DNA of 64,000 nucleotides, taken from the NCBI GenBank assembly GCA_034401795.1, contig CM067366.1, forward strand, positions 69,395,514 through 69,459,513, in the 5' to 3' direction. Below are positions 1 through 9,967 of this stretch, piece by piece. The position numbers and the translations under genes were made by a program. The notes under the pieces are model-generated. The model searched no databases. It saw nothing but the letters and a program-made list of their open reading frames with translations, and was not told the origin of the DNA. The DNA comes from Chaetoderma sp. LZ-2023a. Lineage: Eukaryota; Mollusca; Caudofoveata; Chaetodermatida; Chaetodermatidae. Numbering within the stretch: the first letter of the stretch is position 1; every line of letters starts with the position of its first letter.

Positions 1-50
1 TGTTCATCATCATTTAGGTCATAAGAAGGCCATATGAAGACGCCAGGAAG

Positions 51-1062
51 GTGGCGGCTCGGCATGCGGCGGCTACCATAAGGATAGCCATGGTGGCGGT
101 TCCGGGCCGTCATATTCCAAGAAACTGCGAGCTGGCTGTGGGGGATGGTCCTGACGGGCTTCCGGCGAGACCTGTACCAGTGGCGCCAGGAATGCAGGGA
201 GTCGAGGATCTTCACCAAAACGAATTAATGTCTTTTCGTGCAACATCGACCGCGAGCTGTGTGCAGATCCCTTTCGTCAGAGGCAGACTTCAGCTGTTCT
301 CAAACCAGTGGGAACAGGTCATACAAGATTGTTTAGTCTGTCATTGGCTAAGAAATGGCTATGAACCGGACTGGCTCGCCCGTCAATCGTTAGTTCCATT
401 AATGTCAACTCCCGTATTCTCAACCTCAAATCGCTGAACAAATTCATTCTTTCACCAAAATTTCAGATGGAGACTGGCAGCAGTGATGACAGGGCTGAGA
501 AAAGGCATGTGGGCAGTATCAATAGATCTGAAGGACGCATATTTTCATATGCCAATGTCAATTCGTTTTCAGAAATACCTTCGCTTTGCGTTCCAAGACA
601 ATGTCTGGGAGTTCAATGCGCTACGGTTCGGTCTGACCACAGCCCCGAGGGTCTTCACCAAAGTGGTTCTCGCCATTACTTCTTATCTTCACAGGAGAAA
701 CATAGCTGTTCATACTTACATAAACGACTGGCTGCTGAAGGCGGGAAATTCAGTCACTCTGCACAACAATCTTCAGGTAGTCCTGGCCTTACTAAAGAAC
801 CTAGGATGGATTAGAGAATTCAGAATTGACTCCATCACAGGAGTTTGTATATCTGGGAATTCCTTTCAATCTCGCTTTTCTGGTGGAGAGCAAAGTCAAG
901 AGCTTGATTTCAGTTCTGGGGTCAATTTCTCTAGGAGCCTATCTGACCGTGCGTCATTTTCTCAGAATACTGGGTTTACTAGTATCTCTGGAGAAGGTGG
1001 TTCCTTATGCGGCACTCAGGTGCAGGCTGATTCAGATGTACTTAATGTCATTCTGGTCTCAG
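51..1062 (+). pseudogene. DIRS reverse transcriptase, broken
   Basis: Pieces in shifting frames align to the DIRS reverse transcriptase. A GRLQLFSNQWEQV segment lies near 276-330. An LNLKSLNKFILSPKFQMET segment lies near 421-475 in another frame. The palm motif DLKDAYFHMPM and the ALRFGLTTAPRVF block lie near 525-660. The piece 826-1062 carries SQEFVYLGI and the thumb-like region. The catalytic YxDD box reads YIND (near 720), so the first aspartate of the pair is replaced by asparagine; with the frameshifts this argues against activity. A TGA at 1063-1065 cuts it from the RNase H part. RT identity is clear; exact frameshift points are approximate. Confidence 0.82.
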
Positions 1063-1065
1063 TGA

Positions 1066-2940
1066 ATGGATCCGTTATCTCGGAGGATTCCAGTAAAAGA
1101 ACCATTGATATTCCATCTTTAGTGGTGGTTATCAGAACAGAATTTCCCGCGAGGTGTTCCTCTACAACCTCCTCAACCGCAGATGTCCATCTTCACAGAT
1201 GCGTCGACAACGGGTTGGGGAGCAGTATTGGATGATCTGTCAGTGTCAGGGGAATGGGATCGGACCAATGCGCAGAAACACATAAATATACTCGAATTAT
1301 TAGCGGTGGCATTAGCACTTCGAAAATTCGGGACTTTAATCCGAGACAAGATTGTCTTAATAAGGACAGACAACTCCACAGTGGTGTCTTATCTGAACCG
1401 CCAAGGCGGGACGAGATCACCGGAGTTGTGTATGATGATATGGAACCTTCTGCTGTGGTGCCAAGAGAGGAATGTTATTCTTCGGGAAGGACATATTCCA
1501 GGAAGATTGAACACCCTCGTGGATGCTCTCAGTCGAAGGATGGTTTGTCATCCAATGGAATGGCAGCTCAACCTATCAATAGCGGAAGTTCTATTCAAAC
1601 AATGGGGCAAGCCAAATGTGGATCTGGTTGCGATGAAAGGAAATGTAAAGATGGTCACATATGTGTCACCGATCCCAGACCCACTAGCTCTAGCAGTGGA
1701 TGCACTGGCGATAAGTTGGAAAGGAATGTACACGTACGCGTATCCTCCAACGATTCTCATCCCAAAAGTTCTGGCAAAGATAAGAGAGGGCATATGCCAA
1801 GTACTACTGATCACTCCTCATTGGCCGGGCCGATCATGGTTTACGGATCTGCTGGACCTTCTGGTCTGCAATCCAATTCCTCTTCCAAACAGAAGGGATC
1901 TGATTTTTCAGAACAAAGGTCTGTATCTCTACAACAGACAGGAAATGGTCCAATTGACTGCATGGATGTTATCAAGCAGTGAGCAATTGAGGGTGCCTTT
2001 TCTGAGCAAGCAGCGAAGAACATATAATTATAGAACCAACAGATTTGCAAAGTGGTGTAAGGGAAGAGATATTAATCCCTTTTCTGCATCTGTTGAACAC
2101 GTAGTAGATTTTATCTGTCATTTATACGAGGTTGACAAACTAGTACCTTCAATGCTAGCAGCATATAAGTCTGCATTAGCTTCAGTCGTTCCCAGTCTGG
2201 CCGCTGTAGGAGTGGAGAACAACACTTTAAATGAAGTTATTAAAGGAATGAACAATCTGCGACCTAGACAGCCAATTCCTATCCCAGCATGGAATCTATC
2301 TCTTGTTCTACAGGTTTTAGATCATGCTCCCTTTGAACCAATTAGATCTATAGATATTAAACTGTTAACTATTAAGTTGGTTTGCAGCAGCATCGGCGAG
2401 AAGGAGAAGCGAAATTCATGCGCTTTCTGCCGAACAAGACTGTTTTGTCATTATGGGTGAAGGTTTAAGACTATTACCACGTCTTTGTTTCCTGGCAAAG
2501 AATCAGTCACTTAAATATCCAGGACAGCCGATCAATTTGCCACGTTTAATTAGACATGACCCAAGCTCTTCTGCGTGGTGTCCTGTCAGATGTCTGAAGA
2601 TGTATAAGAAACATACTGAGGAGTGGAGAGATGACCCGAAATCTCTGTGGTTATGTCTCAAAGCTCCTCATCTTCGCGCCTCGAAAGACACCATTTCTTG
2701 TTGAATAGTCGATGCTATTCAGATGTCGCATAAAATTGCAACAGGAAAGCGGATTGATCGTGCGAACGCCCATCAGGTCGGAGCACTAGCATCATCGTCC
2801 CTTTATAAGGGTGTCTCTTTAGAGGAGGTGATGTCTGTAGCACAATGGCATGCCGAGTCGTCATTTACTGATTTCTACCTTCATGATATCTCCAGCGCAC
2901 TTAATCCGGTAGCCGTCTCCAATTTATCGAATCTCACTTA
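1066..2940 (+). pseudogene. DIRS RNase H + linker + tyrosine recombinase, broken
   Basis: From 1183 one frame stays open to 2460. The RNase H domain (IFTDASTTGWGAVL, INILELLAVALAL, RTDNSTVVSYLNR, HIPGRLNTLVDALSRR; about residues 1-115) is followed by the DIRS linker with PNVDLVAMKGN, SPIPDPLA, YAYPP and PHWPGRSWF. The tyrosine recombinase begins near 1980. A frameshift near 2370 moves into the frame holding the first catalytic-arginine box (ASARRRSEIHAL), then GEGLRLLPRLCFLAKNQSLK. A further stop near 2703 precedes the C-terminal box AHQVGALASS, WHAESSFTDFYL, ending at the stop about 2940. The position expected for the second catalytic Arg (H-x-x-R) is Gly; the Tyr is kept. The function of the family is integration of circular cDNA; this copy cannot do it. 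Confidence 0.85.
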
Positions 2941-3464
2941 AAGCCACGTCCGACCACTGCTTACGCACACATTGTAGGCTTCTTCCACAGACACTGGCAC
3001 TGGTGATGCACATGATCCGTGAATGGCCGTGGATTGGGCGGAGCTTCTGCGATGATCAAGAAAGACAAAGCACTCACATGTCAACAGACTATAGACTCAT
3101 TCAAATTTGTAAATCTAATCGATATACTAATAGTTTTTTTCAAAATTAGAAGTTGTAGTAGCTTCTTTGCACTCTCCTGGACTGCCTTAGCTGAGACTTG
3201 GGCTGACACGGGTCTGGTGGGTGTTGCCTTCTTTTTTGACAGCCCTCTGGAATTTGTGTGGACAAAAGAGGGGGGTGGGGTTGGTGGAACGCGGTCAAGA
3301 CCATGGAGGTTTAGCAATCTGAGTCAGATGGCGAGACCCAAGCGTATGCTGGGGTTCCAGTCTCTTCACAACCTTCTCTGTCGGATGGTAGTTGAGAGCT
3401 GTTTCGAGCCTCACTTCCCACCAGAGTTTCTTGGCTGTCGAAATCCGGAGTTTATCATAATACT

Positions 3465-3548
3465 ACATCTGGTAAGTATTATTTGAAGTAGAATCAAAAA
3501 AGCATCCGCTTTTGTTTCTATGAGAATTGATAATACTTACCAGATGTA
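3465..3548. repeat. DIRS copy 1 terminal inverted-repeat hairpin
   Basis: ACATCTGGTAAGTATTAT at 3465-3482 is repeated in reverse complement at about 3529-3548, with a spacer of about 45 bp. The bases 3500-3548 are also repeated in inverse at 3763-3810 with few mismatches. This matches the inverted terminal / internal complementary repeats of DIRS elements. Each arm holds GGTAAGTAT, a consensus 5' splice site. Confidence 0.7.
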
Positions 3549-3762
3549 CTATGGGCCGCCTCAGCTGCCCTGCTGAGGTGAGGCTGAGCTGCTTTCGCTG
3601 TTTGTCAAGACAAATATAAGACGAATCTGACTGATGTTGGGAATTGACTCTGTACCTTGAGGCTATGGTAATTCCCGGACACAGTATGGGCAGGACCATG
3701 GAGAGTGCGGAGTTTTAATTGTTTATTTTGAGCTAGACTAGATAATAGACATTATCATAATA

Positions 3763-3810
3763 GTACATCTGGTAAGTATTATCAATTCTCGTAGAAACAA
3801 ACGCAGATGG
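3763..3810. repeat. DIRS copy 1 outer terminal repeat
   Basis: This starts with ACATCTGGTAAGTATTATC and is the reverse complement, at about 42 of 46 positions, of 3500-3548. I place the 3' end of DIRS copy 1 near here. Confidence 0.6.
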
Positions 3811-3977
3811 TTTTTTTATGCTGTATTAATATTAAGCATATCTGAGTATAAATACGAGCTCATGTCTCCTGTATTTGGGCATAACTGAAAATGCTGAATC
3901 TGCCAAGTAATGGCTAGAATATAATCATCAGCAAAATCTACTGGTCACTAATCCTGCTTACCACTGCCTCATCCAGT

Positions 3978-4193
3978 TTAACCCCTCACATTGTCAAGAT
4001 AGAATTGGAAAATTTACATATTTGCTTAGGGAATGTCCATTTGTTGGCTCGGAGAAGACTTCTTTAAAGTGTTTCACAAGAATGACTTGCTCGGCCATCA
4101 AGCCAGGCCTTCCAGTAATAGATTTTCAAACATAGTGTTCTCATGGCCTGCAAATGGACACACCTTTTGGCCTTCTTGACCATTAAAGGGTTA
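3978..4193. mobile_element. TTAA-bounded palindromic MITE, diverged copy
   Basis: It begins TTAACCCCTCAC and ends CATTAAAGGGTTA. Inside are two inverted halves: GAATGTCCATTTG...GAATGACTTGCTCGG and its degenerate mirror ending GCAAATGGACAC. It is one of about nine relatives in the window. TTAA plus CCC ends suggest a piggyBac-type element (inference). Confidence 0.6.
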
Positions 4194-4250
4194 TTTTAAT
4201 CACTGATACAACTACAATATATGTCCGACATGTTGCCACTCTAACTACAG

Positions 4251-4389
4251 GTTGTCACGGGTAATGAAGAAGGTCATCTCCTGCTCTGGTCAGTTGATGA
4301 CGATGCAGAACATCCTCAGTCTCTACACGAACTGGACGGTCAAGTCAGAGATCTTGTGTTCCGTGACCAGCTTATCATAGCAATCTCAG
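4251..4389 (+). CDS. WD40-like protein, internal exon (third from end)
   Basis: The acceptor ACTACAG precedes 4251 and the donor GTCAGT follows 4389. The 139 bases read 46 codons plus one base with no stop: it starts VVTGNEEGHLLLWSV, a typical WD40 blade strand (G-x-x-G-x-L-x-L-W), and goes on to HELDGQVRDLVFRDQLIIAIS. Phase is 0 in and 1 out, and the split codon is completed by the exon at 4999. Upstream exons are outside the window or not recognisable. I do not recognise the gene; a beta-propeller scaffold acting in protein complexes is the family-level expectation. It is flanked upstream by DIRS copy 1. Confidence 0.78.
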
Positions 4390-4478
4390 GTCAGTTAGGC
4401 CACTACACTAGCAAGTACTGCATATCAATGCTTACTTATGGCCCATGTGAGCAAAGATAGAGATAATTTATCCCTTTT

Positions 4479-4668
4479 TAACCCTCAAATTTGTTTTTTT
4501 AAATTTAGTTTTCCCATGAAAATGTCAATTTGCAGACTAAGAGGAGACCATTTTTGAAAATTTATAGCTGGAATAACTGGCCCCATTCTAGTGATAAATT
4601 TTCAAAAATACAAATGGACAGTTCTATGAGAAAATTTAAATTTTCTTGGACAAATATAAGGGTCAATC
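4479..4668. mobile_element. TTAA-bounded palindromic MITE, diverged copy in WD40 intron
   Basis: It opens with TTAACCCTCAAATTTG. Inside are ATGTCAATTTGCAGACTAAG and TTTTTGAAAATTTATAGC, mirrored by GATAAATTTTCAAAAATAC. The right end is TATAAGGGTCAA, a mutated AAGGGTTAA. It lies in the 609-bp intron between the first two WD40 exons. Confidence 0.6.
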
Positions 4669-4929
4669 AACTTAATGGGTTTATTAATATGGTTGCAATT
4701 GTCAATTTTTTATGTTTTGCTATGAACCAATTATCAAAAGTGAATCATATTGCTTACATATGGCATTAAAACAATGTAGATTATATACTTTGACATATGT
4801 ACATGTATGGATGTTTTAACATTTATGCTGGGGAGAAAAAAAATTCTTTTTATTCCTGGCTGGGTGAATTAAAAAAATGTTCACCCAAGGGGTTTACAGG
4901 AAACAAAATAATTTTTTTATTTTGGGTCA

Positions 4930-4942
4930 AGGTCACTGACCT
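4930..4942. promoter_or_regulatory. AGGTCA inverted repeat with 1-bp spacer (IR1)
   Basis: AGGTCACTGACCT is a perfect inverted repeat of the nuclear-receptor half-site with a 1-bp spacer, the arrangement known for ecdysone-receptor/FXR-type heterodimers. It is intronic, 57 bp before an exon, and AGGTCA-rich repeats are common elsewhere in this window, so it may be only a repeat remnant. Confidence 0.3.
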
Positions 4943-4998
4943 TTGCCGCTTATTGAAAGATAGCCAAGACGTTTAATTGTGAGGAATTCTTGCTTTAG

Positions 4999-5127
4999 GT
5001 AAAGGAATGCTCTATGGGCTGGTGTTAGAGAAAGGCGTAAGAGAAGTTAATGCGTTTTCACTGATCAGCAGTTTGCCAGAGTGTATTGCTCTTCACGGAT
5101 CATTGTTTGCTATCGGTACAAAATCAG
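4999..5127 (+). CDS. WD40-like protein, penultimate exon
   Basis: The acceptor TTGCTTTAG ends at 4998 and the donor GTAATG begins at 5128. The 129 bases are phase 1 to 1 and read GKGMLYGLVLEKGVREVNAF followed by SLISSLPECIALHGSLFAIGTKS with no stop. Joined to both neighbours it keeps one frame. The pattern of short beta-strands with GSLFAIGTKSG is that of a degenerate propeller blade. The following intron is about 9 kb and filled with repeats. Confidence 0.78.
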
Positions 5128-5574
5128 GTAATGCCTTTTATATGTTTCAGATCATACTCAAAATGCTATTGTACAACTGCTGAGGATTAGTTATGCCCTC
5201 ATAAATATAGGGGGGTATATAGCATTAGCTTATTCTGTCCGTTTGTTTGTCCATTTGTCTGTTAGATGTCCAGGCTTTTATTTCCGTGTAATAGCTACCA
5301 ATGGGATCATCAAGAGATGTGCCCTTTTTCATTTCAAGAGTATAATTATCTCCCTAACAGTCTGTGATATTTCCTAAATATCGACCTTCACTCAATAACC
5401 CCAAATTTAAAAAGGAAAGGTGCAGAGAATCAGCTGTCAGTCAACTGGATGCTAGCCCCAACCTCGCCCATGCGTAGACTGACACTTCCATATTCTTAGC
5501 TATTGTCCTGAAGCACATGCTTGCAATTTATTTGTTCTAGCTTATTTTTGCTCAATATTTGTTTTTTTGGATTG
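5128..5574. other. Intron with TE debris
   Basis: About 5200-5290 resembles the start of a dispersed repeat (ATAGGGGGGTATATAG followed by CTGTCCGTTTGTTTGTCC). Nothing else is recognisable up to DIRS copy 2. Confidence 0.35.
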
Positions 5575-5593
5575 TATTAGAGTGTTTTGAAAG

Positions 5594-6684
5594 ATGTCTG
5601 ATTCCTGTAAATTGCCTGAGGCTTCTGATGGACAATATTATCTTCCAGGGCAAGGCCCTTCACAACAATCTGTCAATGTTCAGATTGACTGTGTGGATGT
5701 TGTCAAGGAATCTAGAATTAACGAGGGCTTTTCTGAGCAGACGGGCATGTTTATAGCAAAAGCCAGAAGGGGGGTCAACCTCCAGAGTATATAACTATAA
5801 AATCAAGAGATTTGAAAAATGGTGCTCAAAACGATGTATTAATCCAATGGATACATCTATTCAGGTAGTAGCCGATTTGCTCTCACCTGTATGATGTCTA
5901 TAGCCTCAAGCCTAACTCTATTGCTGGCTACAAGTCAGTTTTAATGACAGTTATCCCTTGCTTGGCTAATAGGGGAAGTGACGAAGTAAGTACATTAAAT
6001 ACTTTAATTAAAGGCATGGGCAATCTAAGGTCGAGAAATCCTCCAGTGATTCCGTCTTGGAGTTTATCTCTAGCGCTTCAAGTATTAGCTGATAAACCGT
6101 TTGAACCACTAAGTTCCATTTCTATGAAATTGTTGGCGCGTAAAACTGTATTTTTAATTGCTGCAGCCTCGGCAAGGCGGAGAAGCCAAATTCATGCCTT
6201 ATTAGCCCAGGCAGATCATTATGTGGTTACGGGGGAAGGCCTTAGGCTTCTACCTAGGATTAATTTCATTGCTAAAAACCAGTCATTGAAATATCCAGGT
6301 CAACCCATGTTTTTACCAGCTTAGACGAGATGTGATCCTAATTCAAAAGCATGCTTTCCAGTCCGCGCATTAAACGGGTACAAACAACGTACCCAGGAAT
6401 GGCGGATGGACCCAACAGCGTTATGGTCATCATATATTGAACCCCATTGTAGGGCATCCATGGACACCATTTCCAGGTGGATTGTGGAATGTATCCAATT
6501 TTGCCATAAATCCGCCACAAGTTGACATGGCCAAGGCTCACAGTGGTCATGGCATAGTGGCTTCCTCCGCCCTGTTTAATGGGGTTCCGGTGGATGACAT
6601 GTCGGTATCCCAGTGGCACTCTGAGTCAAGTTTCACCGACCATTACCTCCGTGACACCTCAAATGCTCTCGCCTTATCGATTTA
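5594..6684 (+). pseudogene. DIRS tyrosine recombinase, copy 2, broken
   Basis: Segments in different frames are: the N-terminal SVNVQIDCVDVV piece (5594-5794); an open frame 5944-6324 with LNTLIKGMGNLRSRNPPVIP, ARRRSQIHALLAQ (first Arg box) and GEGLRLLPRINFIAKNQSLK; then 6437-6684 with AHSGHGIVASS, WHSESSFTDHYLRD and a stop. Stops and frameshifts lie between them (for example at 6322-6324). The tyrosine in HYLRD is kept. The residue at the second Arg position appears to be His or Gly, a different lesion from copy 1. It is homologous to 1980-2940. Confidence 0.8.
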
Positions 6685-6923
6685 AAAAAGATAATTTAGG
6701 TGTACATATTTTGATGAGGCTTTCTCATTGTTTATAAATACCACAATTTAGCAATGGAAACAACCACTTGTCAGTACTACATCAGTCTTCACCAAGGGGA
6801 AGTTGATGACAGTGACAAGGATTTCAAGGTCAATCTTGTCAATGTGTTGTTCATTGTTGATTGCCATTGTCACATAACCCTTTATACTAATATGGTAATG
6901 GTACATGTTTTATGTGGTTCTTT

Positions 6924-7279
6924 CTTGAGCGTATACGAAAATTAAGCTTTTCGTCTGATGTCCTATAGTACTTTGGTACTAGTACGAAGAGAGCATATGG
7001 GACATTGAGGTCATTCTGATTCCCTCCCAAGAAAAGGGGTGGGGGTGGGTGGGGTCCGCATATGACATTTGGTTTTCTCTCAGCCATCGGTTGTGTTATC
7101 TTGAGCATATACAAAAATTAAGCTTTTCGTCTGATGTCCTATAGTACTTTGGTACTAGTACGAAGAGAGCGTATGGGACATTGAGGTCATTCTGATTCCC
7201 TCGCAAGAAAAGGGGGGTGGGGGGTGGGTGGGGTGCGCATATGACATTTGGTTTTCTCTCAGCCATCGGTTGTGTTATC
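6924..7279. repeat. Tandem duplication, two units of about 178 bp
   Basis: Units 6924-7099 and 7100-7279 both run from CTTGAGC(G/A)TATAC to CATCGGTTGTGTTATC with few differences. Each contains the palindrome-like TAGTACTTTGGTACTAGTAC and a G-rich GGGTGGG tract. It lies in the 3' non-coding tail of DIRS copy 2. Confidence 0.85.
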
Positions 7280-7418
7280 CGATGTTCAAATCATTCCCTG
7301 GTTGTGTTCTCACACAATTTTCAGACGTTTAGTGCCTTAAGCGCAGAGGGAAGAGCTAGTCTTTTGACCTCGCCTCCCTCCCGCCGAATTCACTGACGAA
7401 TTCTGGCAATATCAAAGT

Positions 7419-7508
7419 GTGTTAGGGAGGTAAGTATACTCTTGAAGTGAAATAAACGAAATCACTGATTTCTTTTTTCACAAGAGAGTTGATACTTACC
7501 TCCATAAC
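7419..7508. repeat. DIRS copy 2 terminal inverted-repeat hairpin
   Basis: GTGTTAGGGAGGTAAGTATAC at the left (GGAGGTAAGTAT core) is mirrored by GATACTTACCTCC at 7491-7503. The architecture equals 3465-3548 of copy 1, with a different flanking sequence but the same GGTAAGTAT core. Confidence 0.65.
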
Positions 7509-7700
7509 ATGGACCCAGCCTGTCCGCCCCACAGACTCGGTCTTCAGGCTTACTTAGTTGCATTGTGTCAGCCAATAAATCAGTCAGAGGAAGTGCTAGT
7601 CTGTGTATGCGCGGGTTTGGGGGCTGGCATCCGCCGGACCTGCCCAGGAGGGGCGCCTTACTTTTTTATTGAGGGAAAGTCGATATTTGGAAATATCAGA

Positions 7701-7763
7701 GTGTTAGGGAATTAAGTATCAACTCTCGTGAAAAAAGAAATCTGTGATTTCGTTTAGTTCAAA
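7701..7763. repeat. DIRS copy 2 outer terminal repeat
   Basis: GTGTTAGGGAATTAAGTATC followed by AACTCTCGTGAAAAAAGAAA is the inverse of 7445-7508. The spacing to the inner hairpin (about 280 bp) matches copy 1 (about 300 bp). The donor-like GGTAAGTAT is mutated here to AATTAAGTAT. Confidence 0.55.
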
Positions 7764-8637
7764 ACATGCCTCTGAATACTGGGAAAATGTTTGCGCACAT
7801 TAAGCTTTTCAGCCCATTTGCCATTAGGGAACTTTTACATGCAGGAATATTTCCAATTCAGGGGAATCTCAAAATTTTAGCATTTCAACTGTGTTCCACA
7901 ACCCGCATTGTGTCAGTACGCTCGTGTCTGGAAAATTTCTGCCAAGCATATTTTTCAACTCAGTTGAATCGTTTCCTTCCCCTTCAGGATTTAGCTTTCC
8001 TACAGCTGAGCCAGTCTTCAAGCCACAACATACTATTTGTAATTGTAGTTAAGTTAGGTTTTTTTTCCATTGTCCTAATCATTTGTAGTTAGGTGAATGT
8101 TTATTTTATTACTTATTACAACCATACTTGTGCTTATTCACATTTACCGAGGCGTTAAATGTTGCAATTTTCCGCCAATCATATTGAGTCTGAGGATGTG
8201 ACATTCTGCGCATGTGCGCTGTGGGCCTCGCATCCGCCGAGCTCTCAAATGTGTGCCTGCCGAGTAGGTGCAGTTTTCTTTAAAGGTCTGGGTTGGAACT
8301 AGGCTGATATTTAGGAAATATCAATGAGTATATGTCATAAATCACACATTTTTTTCTGATATAAAGTGACATCTGTTGTATACTTATGTTTTGCTGGAAC
8401 AAGCAGTCTTAATAGTGGCTTTCAAAATGATAGATAATTCCAGAATTCTACTACTAGGACTGTGCAATGCTACATTGCCTAGTGTTGACAGCATTGGCCA
8501 GTGCGATAGGCTTCATAACAGGATGTTACGTAGTTGTTTTTTTAATCAACTAATTTGCTAACTTCGCACATTTGAGATGATAATATTTGTACTAAGAAAA
8601 GCTTATGTGTCCATATCAAATATGACACCACACTTCA
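7764..8637. other. Intron sequence, no gene seen
   Basis: AT-rich DNA. A small mirror TGATATTTAGGAAATATCA lies near 8301. I see no coding or repeat family that I can name. Confidence 0.4.
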
Positions 8638-8868
8638 TTAACCCTCTAATAGTCAAAACCGGCCTCTGCATGGATCTTAGGGAATCTCCATTTGTAGGCC
8701 AAGATAAGACTAGTTTTGAAAATTCATCACTGGAATGCATGGCTCGATAACCGAGCCAGTCATTCCAGTGGTAAATTTTCCAAAATAATTCTCTCTTGGC
8801 CTGCAAATGGACATTCAATAAGGAAATATTTAGATTTTCTTGACTAAATTTGATCGTGAAAAGGGTTA
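8638..8868. mobile_element. TTAA-bounded palindromic MITE
   Basis: It begins TTAACCCTCTAATAG and ends GTGAAAAGGGTTA. The core is a palindrome: CATGGCTCGATAACCGAGCC, with arms carrying CACTGGAATG and CATTCCAGTGG, and outer arms GGAATCTCCATTTGTAGGCC versus GGCCTGCAAATGGACATTC. No coding capacity. Confidence 0.75.
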
Positions 8869-9084
8869 GACTTATCAAACGATTATAACATGTTATGGTC
8901 AGCAATTTGATCATTCTCTTTGATATATGGCTTTGAAAATTGTTCCCCATTTGTATGCATCTGATATTCCAAATATTTTCTTAAAAAAATAGATTAAATT
9001 TGCATTAGAGTCTCAAGGTGATGAAAATCACATGATTGAAAGTAAATTTGCCTTTGGGCGTAGGGAGGCACTGGGTCCTGGCCA

Positions 9085-9967
9085 GCTTAGAAATGCAGGA
9101 ATCAATGCTTATAGGTGCAGGAACCAATGCCTAGAAACGAAGCAATCAATGCAGGAACCAATGCCTAGAAACACAGGAACCAATGCCTAGAAATGCAGGA
9201 ACCAATGCCTAGAGGCGCAGGAACCAATGCCTAGAAATGTAGGAACCAATGCCTAGAGGCGCAGGAACCAATGCCTAGAAACGCAGCAATCAATGCAGAA
9301 ACCAATGCCTAGAAACACAGGAACCAATGCCTAGAAATGCAGGAACCAATGCCTAGAGGCGCAGGAACCAATGCCTAGAAACACAGCAATCAATGCAGAA
9401 ACCAATGCCTAGAAACACAGGAACCAATGCCTAGAAATACAGGAAGCAATGCCTAGAGGCGCAGGAACCAATGCCTAGAAACACAGCAATCAATGCCTAG
9501 AAACACAGGAACCAATGCCTAGAAGTGCAGGAAGCAATGCCTAGAGACGCAGGAACCAATGCCTAGAAACACAGCAATCAATGCAGAAACCAATGCCTAG
9601 AAACACAGGAACCAATGCCTAGAAATACAGGAAGCAATGCCTAGAGGCGCAGGAACCAATGCCTAGAAACACAGCAATCAATGCCTAGAAACACAGGAAC
9701 CAATGCCTAGAAGTGCAGGAAGCAATGCCTAGAGACGCAGGAACCAATGCCTAGAGGCGCAAGAACCAATGCCTAAAAACGCAGCAATCAATGCAGAAAC
9801 CAATGCCTAGAAACACAGGAACCAATGCCTAGAAATGCAGGAACCAATGCCTAGAGGCACAGGAACCAATGCCTAGAAATGCAGCAATCAATGCAGAAAC
9901 CAATGCCTAGAAACACAGGAACCAATGCCTAGAAATGCAGGAAGCAATGCCTAAAGGCGCAGGAACC
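9085..9967. repeat. 22-bp satellite array, left block
   Basis: The unit is CAATGCCTAGAAACACAGGAAC with variants AAATGC, GGCGC and AAGTGC in its middle. A 12-bp short form, CAATGCAGAAAC (10-bp internal deletion), recurs inside larger composite units. About 40 units. The array continues after a 1.5-kb insertion. Because 22 is not a multiple of 3, short open frames in it are accidental. Confidence 0.95.

Larger units (their letters stand above)
1..3810 (+). mobile_element. DIRS-like tyrosine-recombinase retrotransposon, copy 1 (5' end outside window, degraded)
   Basis: The order RT, RNase H, conserved linker, tyrosine recombinase, then inverted terminal repeats is the known layout of DIRS-type retrotransposons, which use a tyrosine recombinase instead of a DDE integrase. 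The coding part runs to about 2940. A non-coding tail with inverted repeats (3465-3548 and 3763-3810) follows. The reading frame is broken by frameshifts near 420-480, 800-830 and 2370, and by a stop at 1063-1065, so this copy is dead. The 5' terminus lies before base 1. It sits upstream of, and in the same orientation as, the WD40 exons, probably inside an intron of that gene. Confidence 0.85.
5575..7763 (+). mobile_element. DIRS-like retrotransposon, copy 2 (5' truncated)
   Basis: It starts inside the linker region, at a point matching about 1850 of copy 1, and covers the tyrosine recombinase and the terminal-repeat tail. RT and RNase H are absent. Sequence divergence from copy 1 is large, so this is a different subfamily. 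It lies in the last intron of the WD40 gene, sense orientation. Confidence 0.8.
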
